In this document: positions 9,793-17,171 of the stretch, one piece after another
Layout: each line of letters begins with the position of its first letter
Numbering within the stretch: the first letter of the stretch is position 1
Assembly (NCBI GenBank): GCA_963700705.1
Contig: CAVOYQ010000016.1
Coordinates: 34,189-98,188, forward strand
Reading direction: 5' to 3'
DNA from: JAHEFT01 sp963700705
GTDB lineage: Bacteria; Pseudomonadota; Gammaproteobacteria; Xanthomonadales; SZUA-36
Length of the DNA: 64,000 nucleotides
Position numbers and translations under genes: made by a program
The notes under the pieces: generated by a model
Seen by the model: the letters and a program-made list of their open reading frames with translations, nothing else
The model's database searches: none
What the model was told of the DNA's origin: nothing

Positions 9793-10530
9793 ATGAACTT
9801 GCCCCTTCTGGTTCAATTCCTGCTTTGTCCGCTGGTTCTTGTGAGCCTGCTGTGGGTCACCGCTCCTTATGGGCGACATTACAGGTCCGGGTGGGGTCCC
9901 AGGCTGCCCAACCGCGCCGCATGGATGTTGATGGAACTTCCGGCACTGCTGGTCATATCGGCACTGGTGCTTCTGAGCCCCGCGCACGACCAAGCGCAAG
10001 CCTGGGTCCCGTTGTGTTTCTGGGTGTTTCATTACACGTACCGCACGTTTGTCTTTCCAGCCCTGATGCAACCATCAGAAAAGACCTTTCCAGTCCTGCT
10101 GGTGGTCTTTGCCATTGCTTTCAATTCGTTGAACGGGTACAACAACGCCGCTGCGCTGATCGAAGCCGGGGAAAGCCCTGAGCCTCTGCTTTCCGCCCAT
10201 TTCCTCATCGGCGCGGCGATCTTCCTGGCGGGTTTTGCCCTGCATTTCCAGGCTGACAGAACCATCCGGCACCTGCGAAAACCCGGCGAAACGGTTTACC
10301 GTATTCCCAACGGCGGGCTGTTCCGCTGGGTCAGTTCTCCAAACTACCTGGGTGAAATCATCGAATGGGCCGGTTGGGCCGTCATGACCTGGTCTTCGGC
10401 CGGGCTGGCTTTCGCGCTTTTCACGCTGTGCAACCTGGCGCCCCGCGCCATTTCGAACGACCGCTGGTACCGGGAGCGCTTTGCTGATTACCCCGCCGAA
10501 AGACGGATCCTGGTTCCCGGTATTTTCTGA
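9793..10530 (+). CDS. Steroid 5-alpha-reductase-like membrane protein (3-oxo-5-alpha-steroid 4-dehydrogenase family)
   Basis: A 245-residue polytopic membrane protein resembling the steroid 5-alpha-reductase type 1/isoprenylcysteine methyltransferase superfamily. The N-terminal half has LPNRAAWMLMELPAL, and the C-terminal half has the signature PNGGLFRWVSSPNYLGEIIEW, then SNDRWYRERFADYP, which is typical of the NADPH-binding end of SRD5A proteins. In animals these reduce the delta-4 double bond of 3-oxo steroids; the bacterial substrate is unknown and could be another enoyl or polyprenoid lipid. It follows the alcohol dehydrogenase by 33 bp on the same strand, so the two may act on the same substrate (inference). 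It converges on cdd. Confidence 0.82.
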   Translation: MNLPLLVQFLLCPLVLVSLLWVTAPYGRHYRSGWGPRLPNRAAWMLMELPALLVISALVLLSPAHDQAQAWVPLCFWVFHYTYRTFVFPALMQPSEKTFPVLLVVFAIAFNSLNGYNNAAALIEAGESPEPLLSAHFLIGAAIFLAGFALHFQADRTIRHLRKPGETVYRIPNGGLFRWVSSPNYLGEIIEWAGWAVMTWSSAGLAFALFTLCNLAPRAISNDRWYRERFADYPAERRILVPGIF

Positions 10531-10549
10531 CCCACAGCTCCGGAAACGG

Positions 10550-10969
10550 TTACTTCAACAACACATCCGGAACAAAAGGATCCGGCAGATATTCAGACCG
10601 GGTCCATGTCCTGCTTGCTTCCCCATCACAACACGAGAAGACCAGCGAGTCCGCCGCCATCAATTCGTGCATGACCTGCCGGCAGGCGCCGCAAGGCGAA
10701 TGTGCGGTGTCCCCGGGGGTGTAAATCAGCAAGGCCGTCAATGAACCCGGAGCCATTCCGTTGCTGATAGCGGCGGTCAATGCCGACCGCTCCGCGCATT
10801 GGGTCAGACTGAATGAAGCGTTCTCGACATTGCAGCCCTGGTAAATGTCTCCGCTTGCGCTGATGACTGCGGCACCGACCCGGAAGTTGCTGTAGGGCGA
10901 GTAAGACCACCCGGCCGCCTGTTTGGCGTAATGTTTGAGCTCATTGATGAGGGTTTCACGGCTTTGCAT
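10550..10969 (-). CDS. cdd: Cytidine deaminase
   Basis: Cdd hydrolyses cytidine and deoxycytidine to the uracil nucleosides in pyrimidine salvage. The 139-residue product is the short tetrameric type. The zinc site is visible: CAERSA (catalytic Glu and one Cys) near residue 55 and SPCGACRQVM with two further Cys near residue 90, plus the YSPYSNFRVGAA start. Starts at 10975 and 10969 are both possible; the ATG at 10969 has AGGAG at a better distance (9 nt). The gene overlaps the end of deoA by 14 bp, so cdd and deoA form a salvage operon. Confidence 0.93.
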   Translation of the reverse strand: MQSRETLINELKHYAKQAAGWSYSPYSNFRVGAAVISASGDIYQGCNVENASFSLTQCAERSALTAAISNGMAPGSLTALLIYTPGDTAHSPCGACRQVMHELMAADSLVFSCCDGEASRTWTRSEYLPDPFVPDVLLK

Positions 10970-12293
10970 TCGCATTCTCTCCTTGCACCCTGCAGTGCAC
11001 TGCGGGTAGTGCTTCACCGGGAACCTGGCCAATCCGGAACGCCGACCTGAGCAATTTCGCAGCTTGCTCCCAACTTCCTTCGTTCGCAGCGTGTATCACA
11101 GCCAGGGGTACATGGGAATCAACTCTGACCCCGAGCCCCAGAAGATTCGAGACTCCTACCGCCAGGTCAATCGTGTCTTCAGCTGTCTGTCTTCCGCCGC
11201 CCAGCGCGACTACCGTCGTGCCAACCGTCTTGGTATCGATTGCGGTTATGAAACCGTCGTGATCCGCAAACACGGGCCGGATCACCATTGCCGCGGGCAA
11301 ACATGCCGCCGGGTTGTCTACCAGGCCGGACGCCCCCCCTTGCGCGGTGACCATCCTCGAAAATTGTTCGGCGGCCCGTCCTGAATCCAGAGAGTGCATC
11401 ACCATTTTATCGGCATCCGCCGGTTGGTCGGCCAACCCGCTCAGTTGAAGCAGTTCACAGGATAACGCCCGCACCACGGCCAAAAGCCGCTCATGACGCG
11501 CTTCGCCGCGCAGAAACCGGACGGTTTCGAGCACTTCAAGGGCGTTTCCCGCCGACCAGGCCAGGGGTTGGTCCATGTCTGTAATCAGAGCGCTGCATGG
11601 CAGGCCGGCCTCGCACGCGACTGCGCAAATTTCCCGGGCCAGGACAAGTGCGTCTTCCAGATCGGGCGTGAAGGCGCCTGAACCATACTTGATGTCCATC
11701 ACCAGGGAATCCAGACCTTCAGCCAGTTTCTTTGAAAGAATCGATGAAATGATCAGGGGCGTTGAAGCAACCGTGGCGGTCACATCCCTGACAGCATAAA
11801 TGCGGCGATCTGCACTGGCCAGGTCCTTGTCCTGTCCGATGATTGCTATGTGGTGGTCGCGTACGAGTTGCTGAAACCGTTCGACTCCCGGGCGGACGTT
11901 GAAGCCCGGAATACTCTCGAGTTTGTCCAGAGTCCCGCCGGTATGACCGAGCCCGCGTCCGGATATCATCGGCACATACGCGCCACAGGAAGCCACCACA
12001 GGCCCGAGAATCAAGCTCACCATGTCGCCGACACCGCCGGTGGAATGTTTGTCCACTACAGGTCCGTCCAGCCCGCGCCAGGTGAGCACTTTACCGCTGT
12101 CCCGCATGGCGAGTGTCAAGGCCATTTGTTCTTCGCGGTTCATCCCCCTGAACCAGGTCGCCATGGTAAACGCGGCGATTTGGGCGTCCGTGACGCTACC
12201 GCTGGAAATGCCCTGGATAAAAAAGCCGACCTCGTCACGGCTCAACGGCAACCCGTCGCGTTTTTTTTGAATGAGTTCTTCGACCAGGTGCAT
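10956..12293 (-). CDS. deoA: Thymidine phosphorylase
   Basis: DeoA phosphorolyses thymidine and deoxyuridine to the base and 2-deoxyribose 1-phosphate. The 445-residue protein begins MHLVEELIQKKRDG and carries the glycosyltransferase family 3 pattern: KHSTGGVGDMVSL phosphate-binding loop near residue 85, SGRGLGHTGGTLDKLES near residue 115, and MDIKYGSGAF near residue 190. The start at ATG 12293 has GAAGGAA 7 nt upstream. The start overlaps the stop of a small upstream ORF (TAATG). Its product uracil/thymine and the Cdd product connect directly in the same pathway. Confidence 0.94.
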   Translation of the reverse strand: MHLVEELIQKKRDGLPLSRDEVGFFIQGISSGSVTDAQIAAFTMATWFRGMNREEQMALTLAMRDSGKVLTWRGLDGPVVDKHSTGGVGDMVSLILGPVVASCGAYVPMISGRGLGHTGGTLDKLESIPGFNVRPGVERFQQLVRDHHIAIIGQDKDLASADRRIYAVRDVTATVASTPLIISSILSKKLAEGLDSLVMDIKYGSGAFTPDLEDALVLAREICAVACEAGLPCSALITDMDQPLAWSAGNALEVLETVRFLRGEARHERLLAVVRALSCELLQLSGLADQPADADKMVMHSLDSGRAAEQFSRMVTAQGGASGLVDNPAACLPAAMVIRPVFADHDGFITAIDTKTVGTTVVALGGGRQTAEDTIDLAVGVSNLLGLGVRVDSHVPLAVIHAANEGSWEQAAKLLRSAFRIGQVPGEALPAVHCRVQGENANAKP

Positions 12294-12454
12294 TAATATT
12301 CCTTCAGGTTCGCCAGACTCTTGCTCTTGAACACGCCTGGCCGGAAGATATGCTTCAGACCATAACCCAGTCCGGAATAAAAGAGAACAGCGAGCGCTCC
12401 ATGCATGATTGATAACAGGTTCCATGGATGAAACGGGCGTTTGAAGAAAATCAT
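12293..12454 (-). CDS. Small single-span membrane protein, unrecognised (53 aa)
   Basis: A short frame on the minus strand, ATG at 12454 to TAA at 12293-12295. It encodes a 53-residue product that begins MIFFKRPFHPW, then has one hydrophobic stretch (about residues 14-33, with MHGALAVLFYSGLGYG), then a basic tail rich in Lys/Arg. The stop overlaps the deoA start as TAATG, an arrangement typical of translational coupling, and this is the main reason to think it is real. No alternative start exists upstream before a stop, and its own ribosome site is weak. I do not recognise the family; it may be a false ORF. Confidence 0.42.
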   Translation of the reverse strand: MIFFKRPFHPWNLLSIMHGALAVLFYSGLGYGLKHIFRPGVFKSKSLANLKEY

Positions 12455-12520
12455 TTCGTCTGGCTGACCATTGCCCTGATCGGATCACGCAGAAATCAGG
12501 TCTGAGGCTTTTTGTGGTTG

Positions 12521-13198
12521 CTACAGAAAGTTCAGCAGTTCGGCCAGTTGATCGTGAAAAGCGAGCCAGGCGCCCACCAGCACAACCACGAAAAGCACAA
12601 GCTGCAGAAGCAATCTCCGGCTGTTGATGGTCGTGCTGCCCAGCGTCCGGATTTGCGCCGCATCTATCGTTTTTATCGCCTGGTCTGCCTGTTCGCCCTC
12701 CAGTAAGGTGCGAGATTTTTTGCGCAGATAGGCGAGGAGATTTTCCGGGGTCACTACCCGTTCCGGCATCACCGTCTTGAACCCTTTCTGGCCTACCAGA
12801 ACCACCATCGGAAACATTATTCTGGATGGAACTTTCAGGATTTTTTCAACGGCCTCGACCTGCAGAGTGTTGCGGTGCAGCGGGTTATCGATGCGTATCC
12901 AGTGACGCCAGCTATAGAGCTTCCATCGCTCCTGGAATTCAGCGCCCGACACCCATCCCGGGGCATATTGGCTTTCAATCACAAAAATACCGAATCGGGA
13001 TATCACGAGGTGGTCGATGTGCACCGTACCGCCGCTCGCAGGGAGGGTGATGTCATGGAACGTGGTATAGCGGCTTTTCTCCAGCCCGGCGGCCAGCAGC
13101 CGCCTGACCCGGGTTTCAGCGATGTCGCCCCGGAACCGGGGCGAACTCAAAAAAGCGATCAATAATATGAGGGGAACAATCCAGAGCGCGTGAATCAT
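12521..13198 (-). CDS. NERD (nuclease-related) domain membrane protein
   Basis: About 225 residues: an N-terminal hydrophobic segment (IVPLILLIAFL), a NERD domain over residues ~25-130 (GDIAETRVRRLL, then HIDHLVISRFGIFVIESQ, the position of the nuclease-like D...E-x-K core), and a C-terminal membrane helix (LQLVLFVVVLVGAWLAF). The NERD fold is related to Holliday junction resolvases and type IV restriction nucleases. Here the usual Lys after the Glu is Gln (ESQ), so catalysis is uncertain. The open frame includes a TTG at 13201; the ATG at 13198 was chosen. It follows nrdJb by 29 bp on the same strand. Confidence 0.8.
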   Translation of the reverse strand: MIHALWIVPLILLIAFLSSPRFRGDIAETRVRRLLAAGLEKSRYTTFHDITLPASGGTVHIDHLVISRFGIFVIESQYAPGWVSGAEFQERWKLYSWRHWIRIDNPLHRNTLQVEAVEKILKVPSRIMFPMVVLVGQKGFKTVMPERVVTPENLLAYLRKKSRTLLEGEQADQAIKTIDAAQIRTLGSTTINSRRLLLQLVLFVVVLVGAWLAFHDQLAELLNFL

Positions 13199-13227
13199 CA
13201 AACGTTTTCAAACAGGAGACAGGCTCC

Positions 13228-13947
13228 TCAGCCGCATTTGGAGTAGCCGCAGGACAGGCAGGTGGCGCAATTATCCATGACAATCACTGCCTTGGTGTGG
13301 CATTTATTACACAGGGTCGCTGAAGTCGGATAGCCGGTATCGGACTCTGCATCCGCGTTTCTCTTTTTATCGGACGCAACCGCTTCAGCGCGCTTCTGAT
13401 CGAGGATCAGTTGTTGCTGCTGGGATAGCTCTTCTTTTTCCATCAAGCCGATTTTCTGCAGGTGATGCTCGATAACCGCACCAATGTCCGCAATGATGGA
13501 CGGCATGAACTTTCCACCCGGCTTGAAGTAGCCGCCACGCGGATCAAACACCGCCTGTAATTCTTCCGCCAGGAACGTGACGTCGCCACCCTTCCTGAAC
13601 ACGGCGGACATCAACCGGGTCAGGGCCACGATCCACTGAAAGTGGTCCATGTTTTTCGAATTGATGAATATTTCAAATGGCCGGCGCTGCTCGTGTTCCG
13701 TGCCCTGGTTCAGGATGATGTCATTGATCGTGACATACATGGCGTGATCATCCAGCGGGGTTTTGATCTTGTACGTGGAGCCTTCAAGGGCTTCCATGCC
13801 CTCCGGCCTGAGGACGCGTTCGGTCATTCGGATGATTTTGGCTTGTTGGCGCCCCTGGCCATCGTTCGCCGCTTCTTCCCTGGTGTTGGTTTCTTCTTCT
13901 TTTACGACTTCATAGCCAACGATCTTGTTGGAAATCTTGATACTCAT
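13228..13947 (-). CDS. nrdJb: Class II ribonucleotide reductase accessory subunit NrdJb
   Basis: This 239-residue protein corresponds to the C-terminal part of one-piece B12-dependent reductases and matches the separate NrdJb of Pseudomonas. It contains a TSCPD-type domain (about residues 75-170, with DDHAMYVTINDI and FQWIVALTRLMSAVFR) and ends in a Cys-rich tail: CNKCHTKAVIVMDNCATC then CGYSKCG. That tail supplies the redox-active cysteines that regenerate the active-site disulfide in NrdJa. It is encoded downstream of nrdJa but separated from it by 257 bp that hold a repeat element. AGGA lies 10 nt before the ATG. Confidence 0.88.
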   Translation of the reverse strand: MSIKISNKIVGYEVVKEEETNTREEAANDGQGRQQAKIIRMTERVLRPEGMEALEGSTYKIKTPLDDHAMYVTINDIILNQGTEHEQRRPFEIFINSKNMDHFQWIVALTRLMSAVFRKGGDVTFLAEELQAVFDPRGGYFKPGGKFMPSIIADIGAVIEHHLQKIGLMEKEELSQQQQLILDQKRAEAVASDKKRNADAESDTGYPTSATLCNKCHTKAVIVMDNCATCLSCGYSKCG

Positions 13948-13997
13948 TGTGCGTTATTCCTATATTCTGGCCGGTATTTTCAGGGTCGGAAAAAGAG

Positions 13998-14116
13998 GTG
14001 TACATCCATGTACACGACACCTCCGTAAAGTTTGGCGGAACCCAAAACTTCCCTCGCCGCCACTTTATCCTTGTTTTGTTATTGTTAACGTCCGTGCTGT
14101 TTGTGGACACCTCCGT
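13998..14116. repeat. Palindrome plus two copies of an 11-bp motif between nrdJa and nrdJb
   Basis: An 18-bp near-perfect palindrome (GTGTACAT, CC, ATGTACAC) lies at 13998-14015. It is followed by GACACCTCCGT at 14016-14026, and the same 11 bp recur at 14106-14116, exactly 90 bp away. A longer pairing of AGGTGT (13996) with ACACCT (14017) is also possible. The second copy sits in its own imperfect inverted repeat (GGACAC CTCC GTGTACC). The layout resembles extragenic palindromic (REP-type) elements or the ends of a small non-autonomous element; the identity is not proven. It occupies the gap between the two halves of the reductase. Confidence 0.55.
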
Positions 14117-14204
14117 GTACCGGAAACAAATCCATTGTTTCCTTTTCGAAGGCTCTCGCCTTCTCCTTTCTCCTCTCCGACTGATCACTTCATCAGGGTC
14201 TGGG

Positions 14205-16352
14205 CTAAAACTTTCCGTAATATCCTTCTTTCAGGGCATCGAAAAGATTGGCTGCGGTGTGCATTTCACCGTCATATTCGATCTCCTCGTTACCCGCCAC
14301 TTCCACGACTTGACCATCATCCAGGACGAAGCGGTACGTCGTGTTTTCCAGGTCCTTGTCCTTGACCAATACGCCCTGAAATGCTTCAGGATTGAAACGG
14401 AAGGTCGTGCAGCCTTTCAACTGCTTCTGATGGGCGTAAGTGTAGATGTCCTTGAATTGTTCATACGGGAAATCGGTCGGCACATTTGCAGTCTTGGAAA
14501 TCGAAGAGTCGATCCATTTCTGCGCCGCCGCCTGGATATCCACGTGCTCAGCGGGTGAAACGTCTTCAGCCGTGATGAAACAGTCCGGCAGCCGGGAAGC
14601 GTCATCCTGGGCATAAGGCATCGCGGCGGGATTGACCAGCACGCGGTAGGCCAACAGCTCATAGCTGAACACTTCCACTTTTTCCTTGGTTTTCCGCCCT
14701 TCGCGAATCACGTTCCGGCTGTAATGGTGCGCGAAACTGGGTTCGATGCCATTGGACACATTGTTGCCCAGTGATAGCGATATCGTTCCTGTTGGCGCTA
14801 TCGAAGTGTGGTGGGTGAACCGGGCGCCTTCTTTCGCCAGGGCTTCCACCAGGTCAGGGGCATACCCGGCAATTCTCTGCATGTAGCGGCTGTACTTCGC
14901 CATCAGCACCTTGCCGGCGACCTTGTCTCCCGGCTTGTAACCGTCGGACCGCATCTCCGGCCGGCGACGCAGCATTTCGCCCGTCACTTCAAACAGTTCT
15001 TCCATGACCGGCGCGGGACCTTTCTCGCGGGTCAATTCGAGAGCCTCCTCCCACCCGGCGAGGGCCATTTCGCGGGCGACTTTCTCGGTGAATTCCAGGG
15101 AATCTTCCTTGCCGTATTTCATGCCCAGCATGGTCAGGGTCGAACCCAGGCCAAGGAACCCCATTCCGTGGCGCCGCTTGCGCGCAATTTCATCGCGTTG
15201 CTTAGCGAGGGGGAGTCCGTTTATTTCGACGACATTGTCCAGCATCCGGGTAAAGATCCGGACAACCTCCCGGTATTCTTCCCAGTTGAATGAAGCTTTC
15301 CTGGTGAAGGGATCGACAACAAAGCGCGTCAGGTTCACCGAGCCGAGCAAACACGCGCCATACGGCGGCAAAGGCTGCTCACCGCAGGGATTGGTGGCCC
15401 GGATGTTCTCGCAGAACCAGTTGTTGTTCATCTCGTTGATTCGATCGATCATGATGAAGCCCGGCTCGGCAAAATCATAGGTCGACGACATGATCATGTC
15501 CCACATCCGGCGCGCCGGAACGGTCTTGTAAATACGGCAAGCCACCAGGCCATCTTCCCGCGTGATGTAGTTGCGCGTCTCGGGCCACTCGCGCCAGATC
15601 ACTTTTTGCTTGTCATCCAGGTCGATGCCGTCCGCTTCGTGCTGATTGATCGGAAATGCCAGCGACCAGCCGGTATTCTGTTCCACGGCTTTCATGAACT
15701 CATCGGTAACCAGCAGGGAACAGTTGAATTGGCGCAATCTCCCGTCTTCACGCTTCGCGCGAATGAAGTCCATTGCATCCGGGTGCCCCACTTCAAAAGT
15801 CGCCATCTGGGCGCCGCGACGACCACCGGCAGAAGAGACCGTGAAACACATCTTGTCGTAGATATCCATGAAACTCAGGGGGCCGGATGTGTACGCGCCA
15901 GCGCCGGATACATAAGCTCCTTTCGGACGCAGGGTCGAAAATTCGTAGCCTATCCCGCAACCGGCCTTGAGTGTCAGCCCGGCCTCATGCACCTTGTCGA
16001 GAATGCCGTCCATCGAATCGGTGATGGTGCCGGACACGGTGCAATTGATCGTGGAGGTCGCCGGCTTGTGGTCCAGTGCGCCGGCATTACTGGTTATTCG
16101 ACCCGCCGGAATCGCTCCCCGGCGCAAGGCCCACAGGAAAGACTCATTCCACTCCTCCCGCTTCTCCTCGGTGTCCTCTACATCTGACAGCGCTTTGGCG
16201 ACACGTTTGAATGTGTCGTCAATCGTCTGGTCTATGATTTCCCCTGTTTTAGACTTCAGGCGGTACTTTTTATCCCATATATCCAGCGAGGCCGGCTGGA
16301 AAGGAATTTCTATGGAATCAGTGCCAATCGCCTCAACTTGAACGCTGTTCAT
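14205..16352 (-). CDS. nrdJa: Adenosylcobalamin-dependent ribonucleotide reductase, catalytic subunit NrdJa
   Basis: NrdJa is the catalytic part of a class II ribonucleotide reductase, which makes deoxyribonucleotides with or without oxygen, using adenosylcobalamin as radical source. The 715-residue product has the ten-stranded barrel signatures: a first redox Cys in TINCTVSGT, a second in FNCSLLV, and the radical Cys in NPCGEQ near residue 322. APTGTISL lies near the C-terminus. The redox tail is missing because it is encoded by nrdJb. GGAAG lies 6 nt before the ATG. Two NrdR boxes lie upstream, so control by NrdR is expected. No B12 riboswitch was recognised. Confidence 0.94.
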   Translation of the reverse strand: MNSVQVEAIGTDSIEIPFQPASLDIWDKKYRLKSKTGEIIDQTIDDTFKRVAKALSDVEDTEEKREEWNESFLWALRRGAIPAGRITSNAGALDHKPATSTINCTVSGTITDSMDGILDKVHEAGLTLKAGCGIGYEFSTLRPKGAYVSGAGAYTSGPLSFMDIYDKMCFTVSSAGGRRGAQMATFEVGHPDAMDFIRAKREDGRLRQFNCSLLVTDEFMKAVEQNTGWSLAFPINQHEADGIDLDDKQKVIWREWPETRNYITREDGLVACRIYKTVPARRMWDMIMSSTYDFAEPGFIMIDRINEMNNNWFCENIRATNPCGEQPLPPYGACLLGSVNLTRFVVDPFTRKASFNWEEYREVVRIFTRMLDNVVEINGLPLAKQRDEIARKRRHGMGFLGLGSTLTMLGMKYGKEDSLEFTEKVAREMALAGWEEALELTREKGPAPVMEELFEVTGEMLRRRPEMRSDGYKPGDKVAGKVLMAKYSRYMQRIAGYAPDLVEALAKEGARFTHHTSIAPTGTISLSLGNNVSNGIEPSFAHHYSRNVIREGRKTKEKVEVFSYELLAYRVLVNPAAMPYAQDDASRLPDCFITAEDVSPAEHVDIQAAAQKWIDSSISKTANVPTDFPYEQFKDIYTYAHQKQLKGCTTFRFNPEAFQGVLVKDKDLENTTYRFVLDDGQVVEVAGNEEIEYDGEMHTAANLFDALKEGYYGKF

Positions 16353-16392
16353 TAAATCTTCCGTGTATTTAGTTGGTTTTATTAAGTTATGG

Positions 16393-16440
16393 GCACAAGT
16401 TATTGTGCGCTATTTTTTTTTAGGACACAAGATATTGTGC
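16393..16440 (-). promoter_or_regulatory. Tandem NrdR boxes upstream of nrdJa
   Basis: Two 16-bp near-palindromes, GCACAAGTTATTGTGC (16393-16408) and ACACAAGATATTGTGC (16425-16440), lie 32 bp apart start to start. Both fit the known NrdR operator pattern (ACAC-A-T-rich centre-GTGT), and a pair about three helical turns apart is the usual arrangement in front of bacterial nrd operons. They sit 41-88 bp upstream of the nrdJa ATG on the minus strand. NrdR would repress nrdJab when dATP is high. nrdR itself is not in the window. Confidence 0.82.
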
Positions 16441-16693
16441 CTGCGGGGAAGAAGATACGCTGGTGAAACGGCCCTGTCAAATGGCGGAAATTCAGGTGAA
16501 CTTGCCTGGAAAACTCAAATTTATATTTAATATTCAAAAGCTTATAAAATATCAGCTCGCAAGGCGCGCAATTCTCCGCATTCCACCTGCAGGCTGAAAT
16601 CCGCTTGAACGTTGGGATTCGCTTCGTCGCAAATCAGCATATGAGTTTATGTCGCCTGCTGAAATACTCCGTATTTGAATCCAGGAGCACCCC
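16441..16693. other. AT-rich divergent intergenic region between nrdJa and trmL
   Basis: Together with the NrdR boxes this is the only gap longer than 300 bp. It contains an AT-rich run around 16515-16555 (TTTATATTTAATATT) that could hold promoters in either direction. I see no conserved RNA, tRNA, ORF or terminator in it. Confidence 0.4.
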
Positions 16694-17158
16694 GTGCTGC
16701 ACGTTATCCTGTACCAACCGGAAATACCTCCCAACACCGGTAACATCATCCGCCTGTGCGCCAATTCGGGCGCCCGATTACACCTGGTCGGCCCACTGGG
16801 ATTCGTCCTTGACGACGCCAGGCTGAGACGCGCCGGGTTGGACTACCTCGAACTAACCGATGTGCGGCAATATCCGAACTGGCCTGCGTTCCTGGAGGAA
16901 AACCCGGGACTCCGGCTTTGGGCGTTTTCGACGCGCGGAAAAAAAAGCCACAGCCAGGCAGCAATCAGGGACGGTGATGGATTGTTGTTCGGACCGGAAA
17001 GCCGGGGCCTGCCCGGGGAAATTCTCGACATGGCAGGTGACGATTACACCCTAAGAATACCGATGCGAAAAAACAGCAGGAGCCTCAATCTGTCAAACAC
17101 CGTGGCTATCGGCCTGTATGAAGCCTTGCGCCAGATGGAGTTTCCGGGATTACAGTGA
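16694..17158 (+). CDS. trmL: tRNA (cytidine/uridine-2'-O)-methyltransferase
   Basis: TrmL methylates the 2'-OH of the wobble base (position 34) of tRNA(Leu) isoacceptors. The 154-residue protein is a minimal SPOUT enzyme: NTGNIIRLCAN near the N-terminus, LLFGPESRGLP near residue 100, and the knot region with NSRSLNLSNTVAIGLYEALRQ at the C-terminus. It starts at GTG 16694 with AGGAG 7 nt upstream. Its neighbourhood (gpsA, secB and a rhodanese gene, here convergent) is conserved in gammaproteobacteria. Confidence 0.95.
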   Translation: MLHVILYQPEIPPNTGNIIRLCANSGARLHLVGPLGFVLDDARLRRAGLDYLELTDVRQYPNWPAFLEENPGLRLWAFSTRGKKSHSQAAIRDGDGLLFGPESRGLPGEILDMAGDDYTLRIPMRKNSRSLNLSNTVAIGLYEALRQMEFPGLQ

Positions 17159-17171
17159 ACCGGTTGAACGC

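Noticed and set aside
10956..12488. 510-residue form of DeoA
   Set aside because: The extra 65 residues are not in the family; the frame in that stretch that fits a TAATG-coupled small ORF is a different one.
13910..14188. 92-residue minus-strand ORF across the repeat region between nrdJa and nrdJb
   Set aside because: It contains the palindrome and both repeat copies and shows no protein-like conservation; the DNA repeats explain it better.
16353..16693. Cobalamin riboswitch upstream of nrdJa
   Set aside because: Looked for a B12-box-like conserved stretch and the long structured leader it needs; the space is only about 340 bp, AT-rich and dominated by the NrdR boxes.
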